From Hygrophila difformis (Eukaryota > Streptophyta > Magnoliopsida > Lamiales > Acanthaceae): a stretch of DNA of 64,000 nucleotides. Within the stretch, counting starts at the first letter, position 1. Every line of letters starts with the position of its first letter. Shown one piece after another: positions 10,800 to 25,051 of this stretch. The notes beneath the pieces are model-generated. The model was not told the origin of the DNA and ran no database searches. It saw nothing but the letters and a program-made list of their open reading frames with translations. A program made the translations under genes and the position numbers. The stretch is from positions 57,095,628-57,159,627 of the forward strand of contig JAOANR010000003.1 of NCBI GenBank assembly GCA_030278955.1, read 5' to 3'.

Positions 10800-13700
10800 T
10801 CAGGTTTCCATGTGGCATCTTTCTCGTCATGGTTTAACCAATGAACTTTCACCATGCGAATTACTTGGCGTCTCCCGGCTCGTTCTTTAGTATCTAAGAT
10901 TTTGACGAGTCTCTCCTCATAAGTAAGATCCTCATCTAGTTCCACAATCTCTGAAGAAATTATTCTCTTAAGGTCATATGGTTTTTCTTAAGCTACGATA
11001 TATGGAATATGTTATGTACTCGAGATAATTCTTCTAGTCCAGTTGATATATACCTAAGTACCAACGTTGGCAATATTATCGAATGATCAATGTAACTAAG
11101 GACTACATAGCTTCCCACGCTTACCGTCGCGTTACTCAGTTCATTGGTGATACATCTCTTATTCGTATTTTCCATCTTGACTTCTCTGTCGGCATATTCT
11201 TTTGTCTATCTTGGGCAGCTTTCATCTTGAGCTGGACATACTTAATAATGGGTTATCTCTCTTCAGTTAGTTGTGGTCAAACTGGAATTCCTTACCTTTA
11301 GTCCAATAAGGTGGACTTCGACATTTCCTACCGTATAATACTTTCAATGGAACCATGCCGATGCTAAATTTCACTAGCGGTATAAGATTTTCCTAACTTC
11401 CTTGGGATTCTAAAGCGCAAGCTCTTAGCATGTCTTCAAAAATCTGGATTGTTCTTTCCATTTGCTCATCGGTTGTTGGGTGAAATCTCGTGCTTATCTT
11501 TATTTTAGTATCTAAGACTTCTTGTAACTTAGTCCATAAATTCGAGACGAATCGACGATCCCGGTCTGAAACGATGTCTTGAGGAATCACATGCCTCTGT
11601 ACGACATAAGCTTTGGCTAGTTGAGCTACCCAACGTCTCTGTCATGGTTATAAATATAGTTGTTCTAATTAATAGGTTAGCAATAACCAATATCTTATCA
11701 CTACCTTTGGGTATCTATGGTAATCCTGATACAAAGTTCATGGAAATATTAGCAAGTTAGCAATCACCGATATTGGGACACCAATTGGTTTCAAGAATTC
11801 AGATGGTTTCTTCCGCTTGGCCTTGACCTTTGATAGATCATGCACTTTTATGCGAATTTTCTACCTCTTACTTCATTACAGGCCACCAAAAGATTTGTTT
11901 CTTAAGTCTTTTATAACTTACTTCCTCCAGGGTGCACCGAATAAGGAGTTTCATGTCCCTCTTCGTGGATACTTCTTTCGAGGTCTTCGAATGCCTTTGG
12001 AACGCACAAACAACCTTTAAATTGAATAATGCCATCTCCATGAATTTGAAAGTCAGTAGCTTTACCTTGAGTTGTCTTTGTGTTGATCCTCCGATTGGAC
12101 GTCATCGGACAGTCTTTCTCGAATTTCGTCAAGAATGATGGGATGAATAGTGATGGCATTGATTAGTTGAGTGAGCGTAACTTGGTATGCACACTCAACT
12201 CTTACCAAGTCAATTCCATGTATAATTCGAGCGATAAGATTCTTATATTACTCAGATGTTTTGACTTTCAGCTTAGTGCATTAATCACTTGATTAGCTTT
12301 CCTTCGTGATATTTGTTGCCGAAAGCGTAATCCTTCATCAGCTCTAATTGTCACCTTTGGCGCGTATAGAGCTCTTTTTTTTTTAGTGGAGGTATATTTT
12401 AAACTTTTGTGTTAATGTATATTTGAAAACTTTGGCCATACAAATAATATCTTTGTATCTTCAGAGCGAATACAGTTGTGTCTAACTCCAAATCATGATT
12501 TGGATAATTCTCCTCATTTGGCCTTTGTTGTAGAGAAGCATATGCAATGACATTCCCTTTATGCGTCCACTTGCATCCTAGCACAAATTTGAAAGCGTCA
12601 CTATATCTTTCAAAATCGTCATTTTCATTGGGTAAGGTTAGGACTGGTGTCGTAGTTAGCTTTTCCTTCAATATTTGGAATGCAGTTTTGCATTCGGATG
12701 TTCATATAACCTTTGATCCTTCTTTAAATTGTGTTAGTGGTCTCACAATTTTCGAGAAGTCTTTGACGAATCTCCTGTAGTAGTCTGCCAAACCGAGAAA
12801 AGTTCTTGTTTTGATTGGGGAAGTTGGTATAGGCATAGACGATATGACCGAGGAATGTATCCATGTTTAGCCAAATTCACAGTTAGATAAGTTGGCATAC
12901 AAATGATGGTGTCTTAATGTTTGTAAGACTTAATGTGGATATTGTTCGTGTTCTTTTTCATTCTTGGAGTAGACCAATATGTCGTTAATAAAGACAACTA
13001 TACATTTGCTTAATAGTTGTCGGGACATATTGTTCATGAGAGCCATGAATATCGTTAGAGCGTTGGTTAATCCGAACGACATTATGGTAAATTCGTAATC
13101 TCCACAATGTGTTCTAAATGTGGTCTTTGGGATATGCTTTTTAGTTATCCCAAGTTGGTGATATTCAGATCTTAACCAATCTGAGAAAAGATTCAGACTT
13201 ACTTCAGTTGTTCAAATAATCATTAGTTCGTGGTAACAAATATTTATTCTTCATTGTCATCTCGCTGAGGCTTCTGTAATCAACAAAGAGCTTCATATCA
13301 CTATCCCATGTCCATTCCTCGTACAAATAGTGCACGTGCTCCCTACGGGGATGTATCGAGTTGAATGCATCATTTTTGTAAAAGGTCCTCGAGTTACTCC
13401 ATCAATTCCGTTGTTTCAGTTGGTGCCCTTTGGTATGGAGCTTTTAATATGTGTTTCGTGCCTGAAGTCGATCGTGAATTCTATCTAACGTTCGGGTGGC
13501 ATTTCAGAAATATCGATAGGGAATACATTAGATACGCTCGCACTACCGAAATATCATCTATTCCTACCTCCTTGCTTGCAAACCCTGGACATAACAAAGA
13601 TAAAGGGGCTCCTTTTCTTACTAGTGTTTCCAATTGCATTGATGAAATAACCTTCACTGCTCGTTGCTTATTGGGCCCAAACTTTGTTATGTTTTGTTGG

Positions 13701-15060
13701 GCACAGTTAATGGTGGCTTGATTTTGTGTAAGCCAAATCCATTCCTCAAGATAACATCAGAACTTTGTAACTCAAATTCTGTGAGATCAACAGGAAATCG
13801 AGTTTGCAGATTCAAATCTTTTCTTCCAGATTTCAAATGTGCTTTATCCCCGAACGTGAAAGTTGTTCAACGCTTGAGCGTTGACTCTCTTTTACTGAGA
13901 TTGAGGTTATATATTTGTTCGAAACTTTTGTTTGAATTAGAAAAATGGAACTTCCTCGTAGCATTTTGAGTGGTTAACAACTGCTTCGTTGAGTAAGGAA
14001 ATTCCTAGGTCTATCTCCTAGGGTTTATCGAGTCCAAATTCGGACAGTTTTTTACGAGATACGAATGAACGAGTAGCTCCAAAATCAAATAAAATATGAA
14101 CTTTGGAGTTTTTATTTCCAAAAGTATTTTCGAACTATCTTCAACATCTTGCAGGTCCGCTTGGTTGACTACGTTCAGCCTTCCTTGATTAAGTCCACCT
14201 TGATGTGATAGAGCTCTATTGACTACTTCTGGATTCATATGGAAAGATGGCTGTTGCCCTTGATCCCCTTTATTATTTTTAAGTCTTTATATTTTCTAAT
14301 ATTAATCCTCTTTTCGCAAATTGGGCCGAAGTCGGTTAGGTTCAAACTTTAAACCACAATTTGTGGCCCTGTGATGTTCCAAGCCACAACATTAACATTC
14401 TTCACCTTGTAGACACTGGTGAGTTGAATACCTTTTGTTGCGCCTGTTACACAGGATGTGTATTGGTTCCATATATTAGATTGGATAGGATAACTTGTTA
14501 TGTTGTTCTGCTGGAAATTTTCCGTTTGACAGTTATCCTTGACTTTCTCGACAGTTATAGTTTAATCTTATACTTTTCATAAAATTGTAAATTTCTCCTC
14601 ACCGAACATTTTTCGGATATACTTGTTTGAACCAAGCATGATTTTTTTTTTTTTTTTGGCCTTGGTCTGATCCTTTGCTACCAGATTTGGAGCAAATCTC
14701 AAGAGTTCTTACTTTTAGCATAGTACTCTTGTACGGATCAACTACCTTTTTGAAGAGTAACAAACTCTTCACATTTGGATTTTTTTTTTTTAGGCTGAGT
14801 GGGTAAAATTGTTACCTCGGACTCCTTTGAAATTTCTTCAACATAACTTGGCGGTCTTGTTGTGATCTATACCAAGTATTCGCTATTATTTTTAGGAAGA
14901 ATGTAACTACTCTCATCTTACTTTCTTCAGGGCATTCTACTGTCTCGAGTAGCTTTTCGAAGGACACAATCCACCATTCTAGTTTAGTTGGGTTATGTTG
15001 GACGTTATATTGAGGTGATTGGAATTTATTAACCATTTCGATATAATCTCCCTAACTTTC
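10800..15060 (-). pseudogene. Degenerate gypsy gag-pol of the 9.3-kb element
   Basis: Fragments in order on the minus strand are as follows. A gag piece lies at 14812-15036 (WWIVSFEKLLETVECPEESK). Protease/linker remnants lie near 13700-14240. The RT block near 12960-13110 includes MSFGLTNA and the catalytic motif FINDILVYSK, where the first Asp of the usual FIDD is Asn. RNase H is at 12399-12671 (NHDLELDTTVFALKI). Integrase pieces include VHPGGSKL near 11930 and HPTTDEQMERTIQIFEDML at 11393-11590. The C-terminal GLEELSRVHNIFHIS is near 11000. Many stops and frameshifts separate them, so no functional protein is possible. Poly-T tracts near 14642 and 14780 interrupt the frame. Confidence 0.85.
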
Positions 15061-15945
15061 TCATTTCTCCACTTGTTTTTGAACCACTACTCTAAAAGTG
15101 AACAGTAACTACTATATCTGTTGCTGACGGTCGTTGTTAGTAGAATGTTAATAATGTTAATAATCCCCTAGTATTAGTCTAGAGGTTAGTGAGTCAAAAT
15201 GATAGATCACACATCTTCGGTACCCAAAAGAAATATACGAACTGCATAATCGTCGGTATTTTAAATAACTAGCCAGAACCAACGCACGATAATAGAATTT
15301 CAAAGCCTATTGCAAAATCTTTTAAACCCACTAAGTTTATCAACAGGATATTAGCAGGTTTCAAAAACATCTAGTTCCTTTAGGGTTCTCTACCCTGATG
15401 TATAAATTTCTAGCTATTTATCTAACTTTTCCATACCGTAGCATTCCCAACTTCTAGGGCATTGCCACGGGAGATGTTGTTGACCTCAGTTCTCACACTG
15501 TGGTGGAAGAAGTTTACCAAGAATTTTTTTTTTTTACTATATCATTTTTCTCGCAGAGAATGGATTATATCCTCATGTTCGATTATCAAGCCTTCTGGAC
15601 ATAAAGCTCTCTATGCTATAATCTTTCTATTTCTTTCTTCTTATAAGTCATCCCCTCTTGGGCTCCTTTTGTAAAATATTGTACTTCGATTAAGATCTCT
15701 TAAATTATTTATCTCTCATCTAGCAACCAATATTGCCATTGATACCATGCAATTACAAAAAAACATAATAACTATACGAACTGTGCCTAATGCAAGTGCG
15801 ATGTGTCCCATCCCAAAATGAGTTAAAACTTTCCTAAGCTGCAAGAAGTACTTTTTTTAAAAAAAAGAACAGAAGTCCAAAAGGATTTTGACTCAAAAAA
15901 AAAAATAAATTTTGACTCCAAAAAGATTTTTGTTTTTTTACCAAT

Positions 15946-15957
15946 GCTCTGATACCA
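15946..15957 (-). other. Primer-binding site (initiator tRNA-Met type)
   Basis: On the minus strand TGGTATCAGAGC lies a few bases inside the 5' LTR. This is the standard plant LTR-retrotransposon site complementary to the 3' end of initiator tRNA-Met, and it is intact. Confidence 0.9.
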
Positions 15958-15960
15958 CCT

Positions 15961-17549
15961 TGTAACACCCCCGTTTCCACGCCCATCTTTGCAGCGGAAG
16001 TTACCAACGGGAACCCGGGGTTGTTACCGCCACGCATCCCGATTAAGCTCGCATTTGCCTTGCATTTGCTAACTTAATCGAAAAGCGCTAAGGCTATTTT
16101 TAAATTTAATTCTAAACTTTAAACTGACTTATTATTTATAAAAATATATCTTTGAAATAATATAATACAATTTATAAAATATGACGATTATAATTTACCG
16201 CTGCGAAAACAATTTTTCATATTAACTAAAGTTTAAAAATAAGACTTTACTAGCTAATTTGCAAAAGCACGGTTAAATAAATTTAAAAAAATATATTTCA
16301 TTCGGGTCAAATATCAGAGTTTACAAAATATGATAAACTATGATTTTCTATTCAAAAGGGCAATCTTATGGCTAATAAAAAAATAATTTAAAATAACCAG
16401 TGTAAAAGTGATACTGACACCCATGCCCGTGCCCATGCCTCTTAGTAGGGTCCACATATATCAAACCCTGTAAAAAGGAGTAAGTAAAGTTTATCAGCCC
16501 ACTGGCTGAGCAAGTAAATTATTGTCCCTTGGACAAAAATAATTTAATATTACTCAACAGTAAATGGCATGTCAAACCAGTTGCAATAATTCAATCCACA
16601 TGTAGCTCGACTATGATGCCTACACCCGGGGTATCTCATAGGACCTAGCATGCCCTCATAATGACCGAAGTCAAAATATGAGTACACAAGGATGGCCCTA
16701 CCTTGCGATCTAGAAAATGACTGTGAGACCCTTGGTCAAACACAATCGTAACTTGATTGGGAGACCCTTGGTCAACCACAATCCTCTTAATGGGGATCCC
16801 TTGGATAGCCCACAAAATAACTCACGAAGATATCCACCTCTGGGGTATATCTCGCATAATAATAAATCAATAATTTACATGCCTGATGCCATACACTGAA
16901 ATTTACTTTTTCACATGCATGGCCTAGCCCAAAATATTTAAACACATAATGGGACATAACCTCTGCATAAATCACTTGCATGAATAAACCCTAGAATTAT
17001 TAAAGCACAAAGGAATTTAGACATGCAAAAATACTCTTTGGACAAAGCCCGCAGAACAAAAATTTACTTACAGTTTCTTCCGACGATAGCTTACTAAACT
17101 CTTAGAAATTTGAACATGATTGCCAGTCGATCAGAACACATTGCGTGCTTGCACTCTCACTTAGATTTCTACTATTGTTGTGTATTCTTCCGTAGGGAAC
17201 AAGGGTATTTATAGGAAAACGGAAGCAAGCAAGTGAATGATTATTCATATATTATTTTTCATCAATGGTCACAGCTCTTACCTTGCATGCATCACATGTC
17301 CAAAGGTAGCTTCTAACTCATCAAACCTACCAATTACTCATCAAGGCTACACAAGTCTACATGTCTCTCATCTCTTTCGTCATACAGATATGGTTTGCCA
17401 ATATGTATCAAATGTCCAAGTAGTACTATAGTTTAGAATTTATAATAAATAGTCAATTTGATTACAAATCCTAATTGCAACCAATCAATGTGGTATAAAT
17501 TAGTAGCTAGCTAGACTAAAAATCGTTATTATATGTAGTATTAGTTAAA

Positions 17550-17616
<67 letters not shown>

Positions 17617-17943
17617 TTAACAAGATGATACCTCTTATAATACGTATGGGTATATATATTTACTATTACTATACATATTATCATTGTTAAATTAAAATCC
17701 TTGCATTATATATATATATATTAATAAAATTATTTCTCTTTGAAAATAATTCTCTTGATATTTCCTTTGGAACCATGCATCTCTTATTATTATCCCTTGG
17801 AAAATAATTTATTTTCTTTCAAATAGTCTCTATATTGGAAATTATTAATTATTTCCCAAGCTCAATTTAACTTCTTAAGAAATAATACCAAATTATTTCT
17901 TTAGAAAAATATCATCATCATAGCTAATTTTCAGGGTATTACA
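15961..17943 (-). repeat. 5' LTR of the 9.3-kb gypsy element
   Basis: 1,983 bp, nearly identical to 8606-10588. By eye about seven substitutions were found (for example GGAAGACCC versus GGGAGACCC and GATTGCTAG versus GATTGCCAG), plus differences in (ATT)n and (TA)n length. Confidence 0.92.
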
Positions 17944-18035
17944 GTTTGTAATCTCTACTTTCACTATTACCTTACCGGTTTTTATTTGGCCTTGTAACGG
18001 ATCATATAAAACCATCCAAAGTCAGCTAGTTGAAA

Positions 18036-20735
18036 ACAGTGTTCTGGGAAAGCAAACGCAGGTGAAGTTTGGAACAGCAATCCAAAACACTAAAGGCATT
18101 ATGGATTACATTCACTCAGAAGTGTGGGGACCTACCAAGACGGCTTCTCTGGGAGGAAACCATTATTTTGTAATTTTTGTTGATGACTTTTCCCGGAGAG
18201 TATGGGTGTACCCCATGCGAACAAAAAATAAAGCATTCGGGAAATTTCTTGCTTGGAAGAAAATGATGGAGAACCAACCGGGATGAAGATTAAAGTGCTT
18301 CGATCTGATAACGGCACAGAATATCGAAATGACCCTTTTTCGATTTGTGTAAGAACGAAGGTATTTCCCGACATTTCACAGTGCGGGACACGACATAACA
18401 GAATGGGGTTGCCGAACGGATGGACCAAACCTTGTTGGAGAAAGTTCGGTGTATGTTGTCCAATGCTAATTTAGGCAAGCAGTTCTGGGCTGAACCGGTG
18501 ACATATACGAGCCATCTAATTAATCGACTATCATTAATTGCGCTTAAAGGCAAAACACCTTTAGAGGCATCGTTTGGCAAACCTGCACATGGTTATGATT
18601 CTTTACGTATGTTCGGTTCCGCTGCAAATTATCAGTGAAAGAATCAAAGCTGGATCCGAGGGCGAGAAAAGTTATGTTCGTAGGGATATCTTCTGGAGTA
18701 AAAGGATCGCCTATGGTTCCCGGAGATGAAAAGGGTGATCTTTAGCAGGGATGTTACCTTCAATAAATCGATAATGCTGAATAAGGTAACCAAACAGCAA
18801 ATGGATAGTACTCCTCAGCAGGTGAAGAGTTATTCTCAACAGGTGGAGTTTCAGACCTCTACAACCAGAATTGCAGATGGTCAACCAATAGAAGACGATG
18901 GTTCAAGTGCCGAAGAAGAGCCCAGAGAAAGTAAGGTTTTAACCCAAGAACCTCAGGAGCAACAAGATTTACCAATTGCAATTAAGAGGGCAAGAAGTGA
19001 AATTCGGAGACCTGCTCGATTTGAAAGTATGATGACCTATGCACTTCATGTGATTGAAGAAGGTATACCAAAAACTTTTCTTGATGCAAAAATTAGTCAG
19101 GAAAAAGAAAAGTGGAAGAAAATCATGGATGAGGAAATGCATTCCCTTGAAGCAAATCACACGTGGAAGCTATCTAAACTCCCTGAAGGAAAGATGGCAA
19201 GTGGTTGCAAGTGGGTCTATTCTAAGAAAAAGGGATTTGCAAAAAAGAATGATGTTCGTTGCAAGGCAAGTTTGGTAGCTAAAGGTTATGCTCAAAAGAA
19301 TAGAATTGATTATAATAAGGTATTTTCCCCTGTTGTAAAACATTCCACTATTCGCATTTTGTTGGCCATTGTAGCGCAGTTTGATTTGGAACTAGTTCAA
19401 ATATATGTAAAAGCGGCATTCTTACATGGTGATTTGGAGGAGTAAATCTACATGACCCAACCAGAAGGATTTAAATTTGCTGGAAAGAAGATTGGGTTTG
19501 TAGGTTGAACAAATCGCTTTATGTATTGAAACAATCTTCAAGACAATGGTATAAGCGATTTGATCAATTCATGATTGGCCAGAAATACACCAGGAGCAAT
19601 TTTGATTATTGCGTATATTTACGTAATCTACATGATGGACCTTTCATTTATATTCTTCTAATGTAGATGACATGTTCATTGCTTCGAAATATAGAGGAGA
19701 GATAAACAGGTTGAAGTCCCAACTCAGCAGGGTCGAAATGAAAGATCTCGATGAAGCAAAGAAAATTCTCGATATGGAAATAACGAGAGACACAAAGAGG
19801 GGCACTCTGAGTTTGACTCAGAAGCAATATTTGAAGAAAGTACTACAATGGTTTCGCATTTCAAACAAAACCAAAATCTATAAGTACACCAGCTCCTCAT
19901 TTCAAAGTTAGTGCTTCACTATGTCCGAAGACGAAAGAGGAACGAGAATACATATCAAAGGTTCCTTATTCAAATGTGGTGGGTAGCTTGATGTATGCAG
20001 TGGTGTGTAAAAGGCCTGACATTTCACATGCAGTTGGAGTTGTGAGCAGGTATATGCATGATCCTGACAAAGATCATTGGCAATCTGTGAAACTGATTCT
20101 AAGGTATATCTTGAAAACATTATATATTGGGTTGATGTTTGAGAAGACTAATGTTACTGGTCAACATATAGTTGGGTACTGTGATTCAGACTATGCAGGA
20201 GATCTGGATAAATATCGATCAACTACTGGATACGTGTTTACTCTTGCAAACGCACCAGCTAGTTGAAGTCTACCTTACAGTCAACCGTTGCTTTGTCAAC
20301 AATGGAGGCAGAATACATGGTCATTACTGAAGTTGTTAAGGAAGCAATTTGGTTGCAGGGATTGTTGGATGACTTGGGCATTAGTCAAAAACGTGTAACA
20401 ATGTTTTGTGACAGTTAAAGTGTCATTCATCTAGCAAAGAACCAGATGTATCATGCTAGGACCAAGTATCTTGACGTACGGTACCATTTTATGCGGGAAA
20501 TAATTTAAGAAGGTGAAGTCAAGGTACAAAAGATCAAGACCACCGAGAATCCTGAAGATATGTTGACGAAGGCTGTAACTGGTATGAAGTTTGAACATTG
20601 TTTGAACTTGAAATATCTCAAGAGATGGAAGCTGGCGCTGTAAAATGTATTTGGAGGTCCTGCCGTATTTCGTGACGAGAGAACTTTAAAAGGAGATACT
20701 ATGATTGAAATTTGGGACGTGCCAAGGTGGAGATT
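18036..20735 (+). pseudogene. 5'-truncated copia pol remnant (Tnt1-94-like)
   Basis: Copia-type polyprotein code appears abruptly at the truncated MITE edge. The integrase core is at 18062-18480 (DYIHSEVWGPTKTASLGG, FVDDFSRRVWVY, SDNGTEYRN). An RT N-terminal region (GCKWVYSKKKG) lies within 18726-19445. An RT C-terminal piece (MFIASKYRGEINRLKSQLS) starts at 19672. RNase H follows at 19976-20640 (KRPDISHAVGVVSRYM, GYCDSDYAGDL, then TMEAEYM). Stops and frameshifts break it at about 18287, 19445, 19912 and 20266. Gag, protease and the 5' LTR are absent. The 3' LTR follows at 20736. Confidence 0.88.
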
Positions 20736-21229
20736 TGTACAGTGATGGTCCCTCTTTTTTTTTTTTTTTTTTGCAAAGCTGATGGTCCCTCATTTAATGT
20801 GGTGGATGGATTTGTTGACTAAATTTTATAAACGTGCTGATACTGTGCAAATCTCATCTCCTCCTGTTCATTTAAGTGTTGCCCACATGCCTGCTCCCAT
20901 ACCTATAAATACTTTACATTCATTAGTTGAAAGATACACCCCAGAAAAAGCCAGATATCAAGGCAGTCCTTGAAATTTTTGTGAGAGTCTAATTTTTTAG
21001 GTTTTTGTAAGTCTTCCTTGTCGGGTAGGTTTTGTGTGTCAAGAAATTATTTCCAAAATCCTTTTATATTATTTCTCCCTCATATGAAATAATAATTTGG
21101 TGGAGCCCAGTGGACGTGAGCAAATTTGTGCCGAATCTCGTTAAATCTTGGTGTTCTCTTTATTATATAATTAATAGCTCTATTATTCGAGTATAATTTT
21201 AGGTGGAAACTAACCCGATTTCCACAACA
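20736..21229 (+). repeat. 3' LTR of truncated copia element
   Basis: A polypurine-like tract (AAGGTGGAGAT) precedes TGTACAGTGATGG. A TG...CA segment ends TTCCACAACA at 21229, giving a 494-bp LTR. No second copy exists in the window, so the end is inferred from LTR-style termini. Confidence 0.65.
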
Positions 21230-21370
21230 CTAACCCTACAAATCATTTTAGCCGTTAGATAATGAAATTAATCAAGGGGGAAACGGTATCCGCACGTCTG
21301 CACGCTCGCACCATAACGTTGACGATGTGTATATACGTGCAGTACCGTGCACGCACACATAAAATATGTG

Positions 21371-22630
<1,260 letters not shown>

Positions 22631-22850
22631 GTGTTCTGTAATGATATCAGTTATGATATTACCCTGTTGTCACTGTGTTCTGTAATGGTATCAGTTATGC
22701 TATAATCCTGCTGTCGCCGTGTTCTGTAATGTATCAGTTATGCTCTTATCCCGCTGCCACCGTGTTCTATAATGGTATCAGTTATGCTATTATTCTGCCG
22801 CCACCGTGTTCTGTAATGTATCAGTTATGCACTTATCCCGTCGAATGGCC
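22631..22850. repeat. 43/44-bp minisatellite, five units
   Basis: Five tandem units start GTGTTCTGTAATG at 22631, 22675, 22719, 22762 and 22806. Each contains TATCAGTTATG and a C/G-rich tail. An open frame through it is a by-product of the repeat. Confidence 0.85.
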
Positions 22851-23320
22851 TGCTTTTTTTCCGGTATCAAAATTGCATCACCAAAATATCCGTAACTGAT
22901 ACATTATGCTTTTGGAAGTTACTAAACATTCACTTAATTGCGTCCACTAATTGGGGATAATCGTCCATTAATTGGGGACAAACAGATTCTCTTCCCATTT
23001 GCATTAAATGGCTTCGTTTGGAAAGGTTGCACACCATTAATTGGTATTATGGCTGGACTTTTTATTATTGTAACACACTGGACTCTCCACTACAACACCT
23101 CTGCAAATGCTGAGTAAAAATAGTATGCATAGTAACTTAATTGTATTCATTATATTTTTATCCACTTTAGAAGAATTGCTGTCAAATTTCCTTTAGTTCA
23201 ACTTGTCTAAAGCCAAGCAAAATACAGTAATTAAATCTATTTATTGCCGCAACGAAGACTCCTGTAAAACCTTAAAAATTTGTCACACTTCCATATTATG
23301 TACTCCTATTAAGATGTAAT
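22851..23320. other. Spacer, no gene recognised
   Basis: No ORF or repeat terminus that I can support. Confidence 0.3.
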
Positions 23321-24498
23321 AACTAAAATAGGTCACCCGAATGAGTCATTTCCACTTTTGGGCCACAATATTTTGATTTAGGAAAATAGGCCACTAGAAT
23401 GATTTCGGGCCTGAATTTAGGCCATTTGGCTGGAATTCGGGCCGCGATGACCTAAAAGTGGAAACGACTACTTCTGGTGGTCTATTTTAGTTTTTTTCAA
23501 TTAATTTTTTATTTTATGTAATTAAAATAAATAATACTCATCATGTGTCATTATTTATGTCATACTTTCTTTTTTTTCTTGTTCCAATATTTTTATTTCA
23601 TTTTCATTTTAAAAAATAATTAAATATTAATCGTCAAACCTATCCACCACCTCACATTAATAAATAAATATATTAAACTTTCAAATTACCCACTACCATT
23701 AATAATTCCAGTCCACCCTACAACCACAGATCAGTAAATCATAAATAAATAAATTAAAATTGTAGGGTTGAACACGTACTCCAGTAATAAGTCCCCCAAC
23801 TCCAACCTATAGGTTGGGATTCAAATCCCCACCTTGTCCCCTATCCCTCCCCTTTGTAATTGTGTGGTTTGAGCTCCCACCACCCGTTCCAGGCCTTCAA
23901 TGGCTCCTAAAAAAAAATTGTAGCCCATTACAATCACATTATAAAAATTTTTAAGTTATCTTTTTTAACACTATTAATAGGACGGATGGAGTAATATAAG
24001 AAATAAAATAAATATTAATTAAAATATATTATAAAATAAGTAAAATAAATACATATTCAAATAAATAATAAAGTAAAAATAAACATATTTTATTATAAGT
24101 ATTCAAAAATTTTCGGACATGGTATTTTATATAGGAATAATTAGTATTAAATCCAATGAATTTTTCGGACATGGGTATATTTGGCAATTAGTATTTAATT
24201 ATTTTTAAAATGAAAATAAAATAAAATAAATGTTGGAACAATAAAAAATAAAGTATGACATAAATAATGTCACAGAATGATATTATTTATTTTAATCACA
24301 TAAAATAAAAAATAATTCAAAAAAACTAAAATAGGCCAACAGAAAGAGTCATTTCCACTTTTAGGCCAGCGCGGCCCGAATTCCAGCCCAATGGCCTAAA
24401 TTCAGGCCCAAAATCATTCTAATTGCCTATTTCCCTAAATCAAAATATGGTGGCCCAATATTGAAAATGACACCTTCTGGTGGCCTATTTTAGATATT
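23321..24498. mobile_element. Element with ~175-bp terminal inverted repeats
   Basis: The left arm (about 23321-23500) and right arm (about 24316-24498) are inverted copies of each other. Both contain CTAAAATAGG, ATTTTGATTTAGG and GGAATTCGGGCCGCG, with scattered mismatches. The interior is AT-rich and contains a SINE insertion. No transposase code was seen. The long arms suggest a Mutator-like or foldback element. The target duplication is not clear. Confidence 0.7.
23766..23913 (+). mobile_element. tRNA-derived SINE
   Basis: A B-box-like GGGATTCAAATCCCCACC and a 3' end TTCAATGGCTCCTAAAAAAA are flanked by the duplication AAATTGTAG (about 23757-23765 and 23915-23923). It shares its 3' half with the copy at 25052-25225. 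The head is diverged. Confidence 0.7.
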
Positions 24499-25051
24499 AC
24501 CTCTACTATTAATGTAAAACAATGTGAAATTTATTAAATTAAAATATATATAAATAGTAAAGAGTAATTTAATTGTGAGATTACAATAAGGAGGGTAATT
24601 AATACAGTTTGGTGATTGAATTTCAAGATTCTTAAGCACTCTGGTTCCTGTACTGGCAATTAATTTGCCTGTACATGCTAAATGATGTCCACGCTATGAA
24701 AAATAATGTTAGCTCCATGAAAAATGATGTTATTTATTTATATTCTATCATTTTTTAATGCGCACACATCATTTCACACTGTAATCATTTTTCATTGCTC
24801 TGACATCATTTTTTTATGCGTATCCATCATTCCATTTTGTCAGTATGTGCTGTTGACTGCACACAAGCCACACCCATTCTTAAGTAGTATTGCACTACAT
24901 AATTGGGTGTGGCTTGTGTGCTGCCAACAACCTATATTTTCAGCAGCACCACCGGTATCATTTATAAATAATCGGATAAATAAATGACAATCATTTACTT
25001 TACTTTCGAACATAGCGAATAATTGGATAAATAATCATTTACTTTATAAAT
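24499..25051. other. Spacer with ATGATGTT-type repeats and a perfect hairpin
   Basis: The stretch 24640-24840 repeats phrases such as AAAATGATGTTA and ATCATTTTT. A perfect 18-bp inverted repeat (GCACACAAGCCACACCCA at 24859-24876 and its complement at 24904-24921) surrounds a 27-nt loop. No coding sequence is supported. Confidence 0.45.

Larger units (their letters stand above)
8606..17943 (-). mobile_element. Complete gypsy-type LTR retrotransposon with young LTRs and dead coding region
   Basis: A 9,338-bp element flanked by the 5-bp target duplication GTTTG (8601-8605 and 17944-17948). Each LTR is 1,983 bp, reading TGTAACACCCCC...GGGTATTACA on the plus strand. Orientation is minus, because the primer-binding site next to the right LTR (15946-15957) reads TGGTATCAGAGC on that strand, matching initiator tRNA-Met, and a purine tract TAAGGAGGGTAGAT abuts the left LTR. 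The LTRs differ at only a handful of positions plus microsatellite length. The interior shows gag, protease, RT, RNase H and integrase remnants in gypsy order, all broken. Confidence 0.93.
8482..18041. mobile_element. MITE split by a 9.3-kb LTR retrotransposon
   Basis: The left part (8482-8605) starts CTTCCTCCGTTC and includes CATTGTTTTCAACTAGC at 8516. The right part (17949-18041) ends with the complementary stretch GCTAGTTGAAAACAGTG. The inverted match is 27 bp with one mismatch. The LTR element at 8606-17943 inserted in its middle, duplicating GTTTG. The outermost right terminus of the MITE is missing: at about 18041 the sequence passes directly into copia-type integrase code. Confidence 0.6.

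Noticed and set aside
22631..22850. Possible CRISPR-like array
   Set aside because: The units are contiguous with no variable spacers, in a plant nuclear context. It is a minisatellite.
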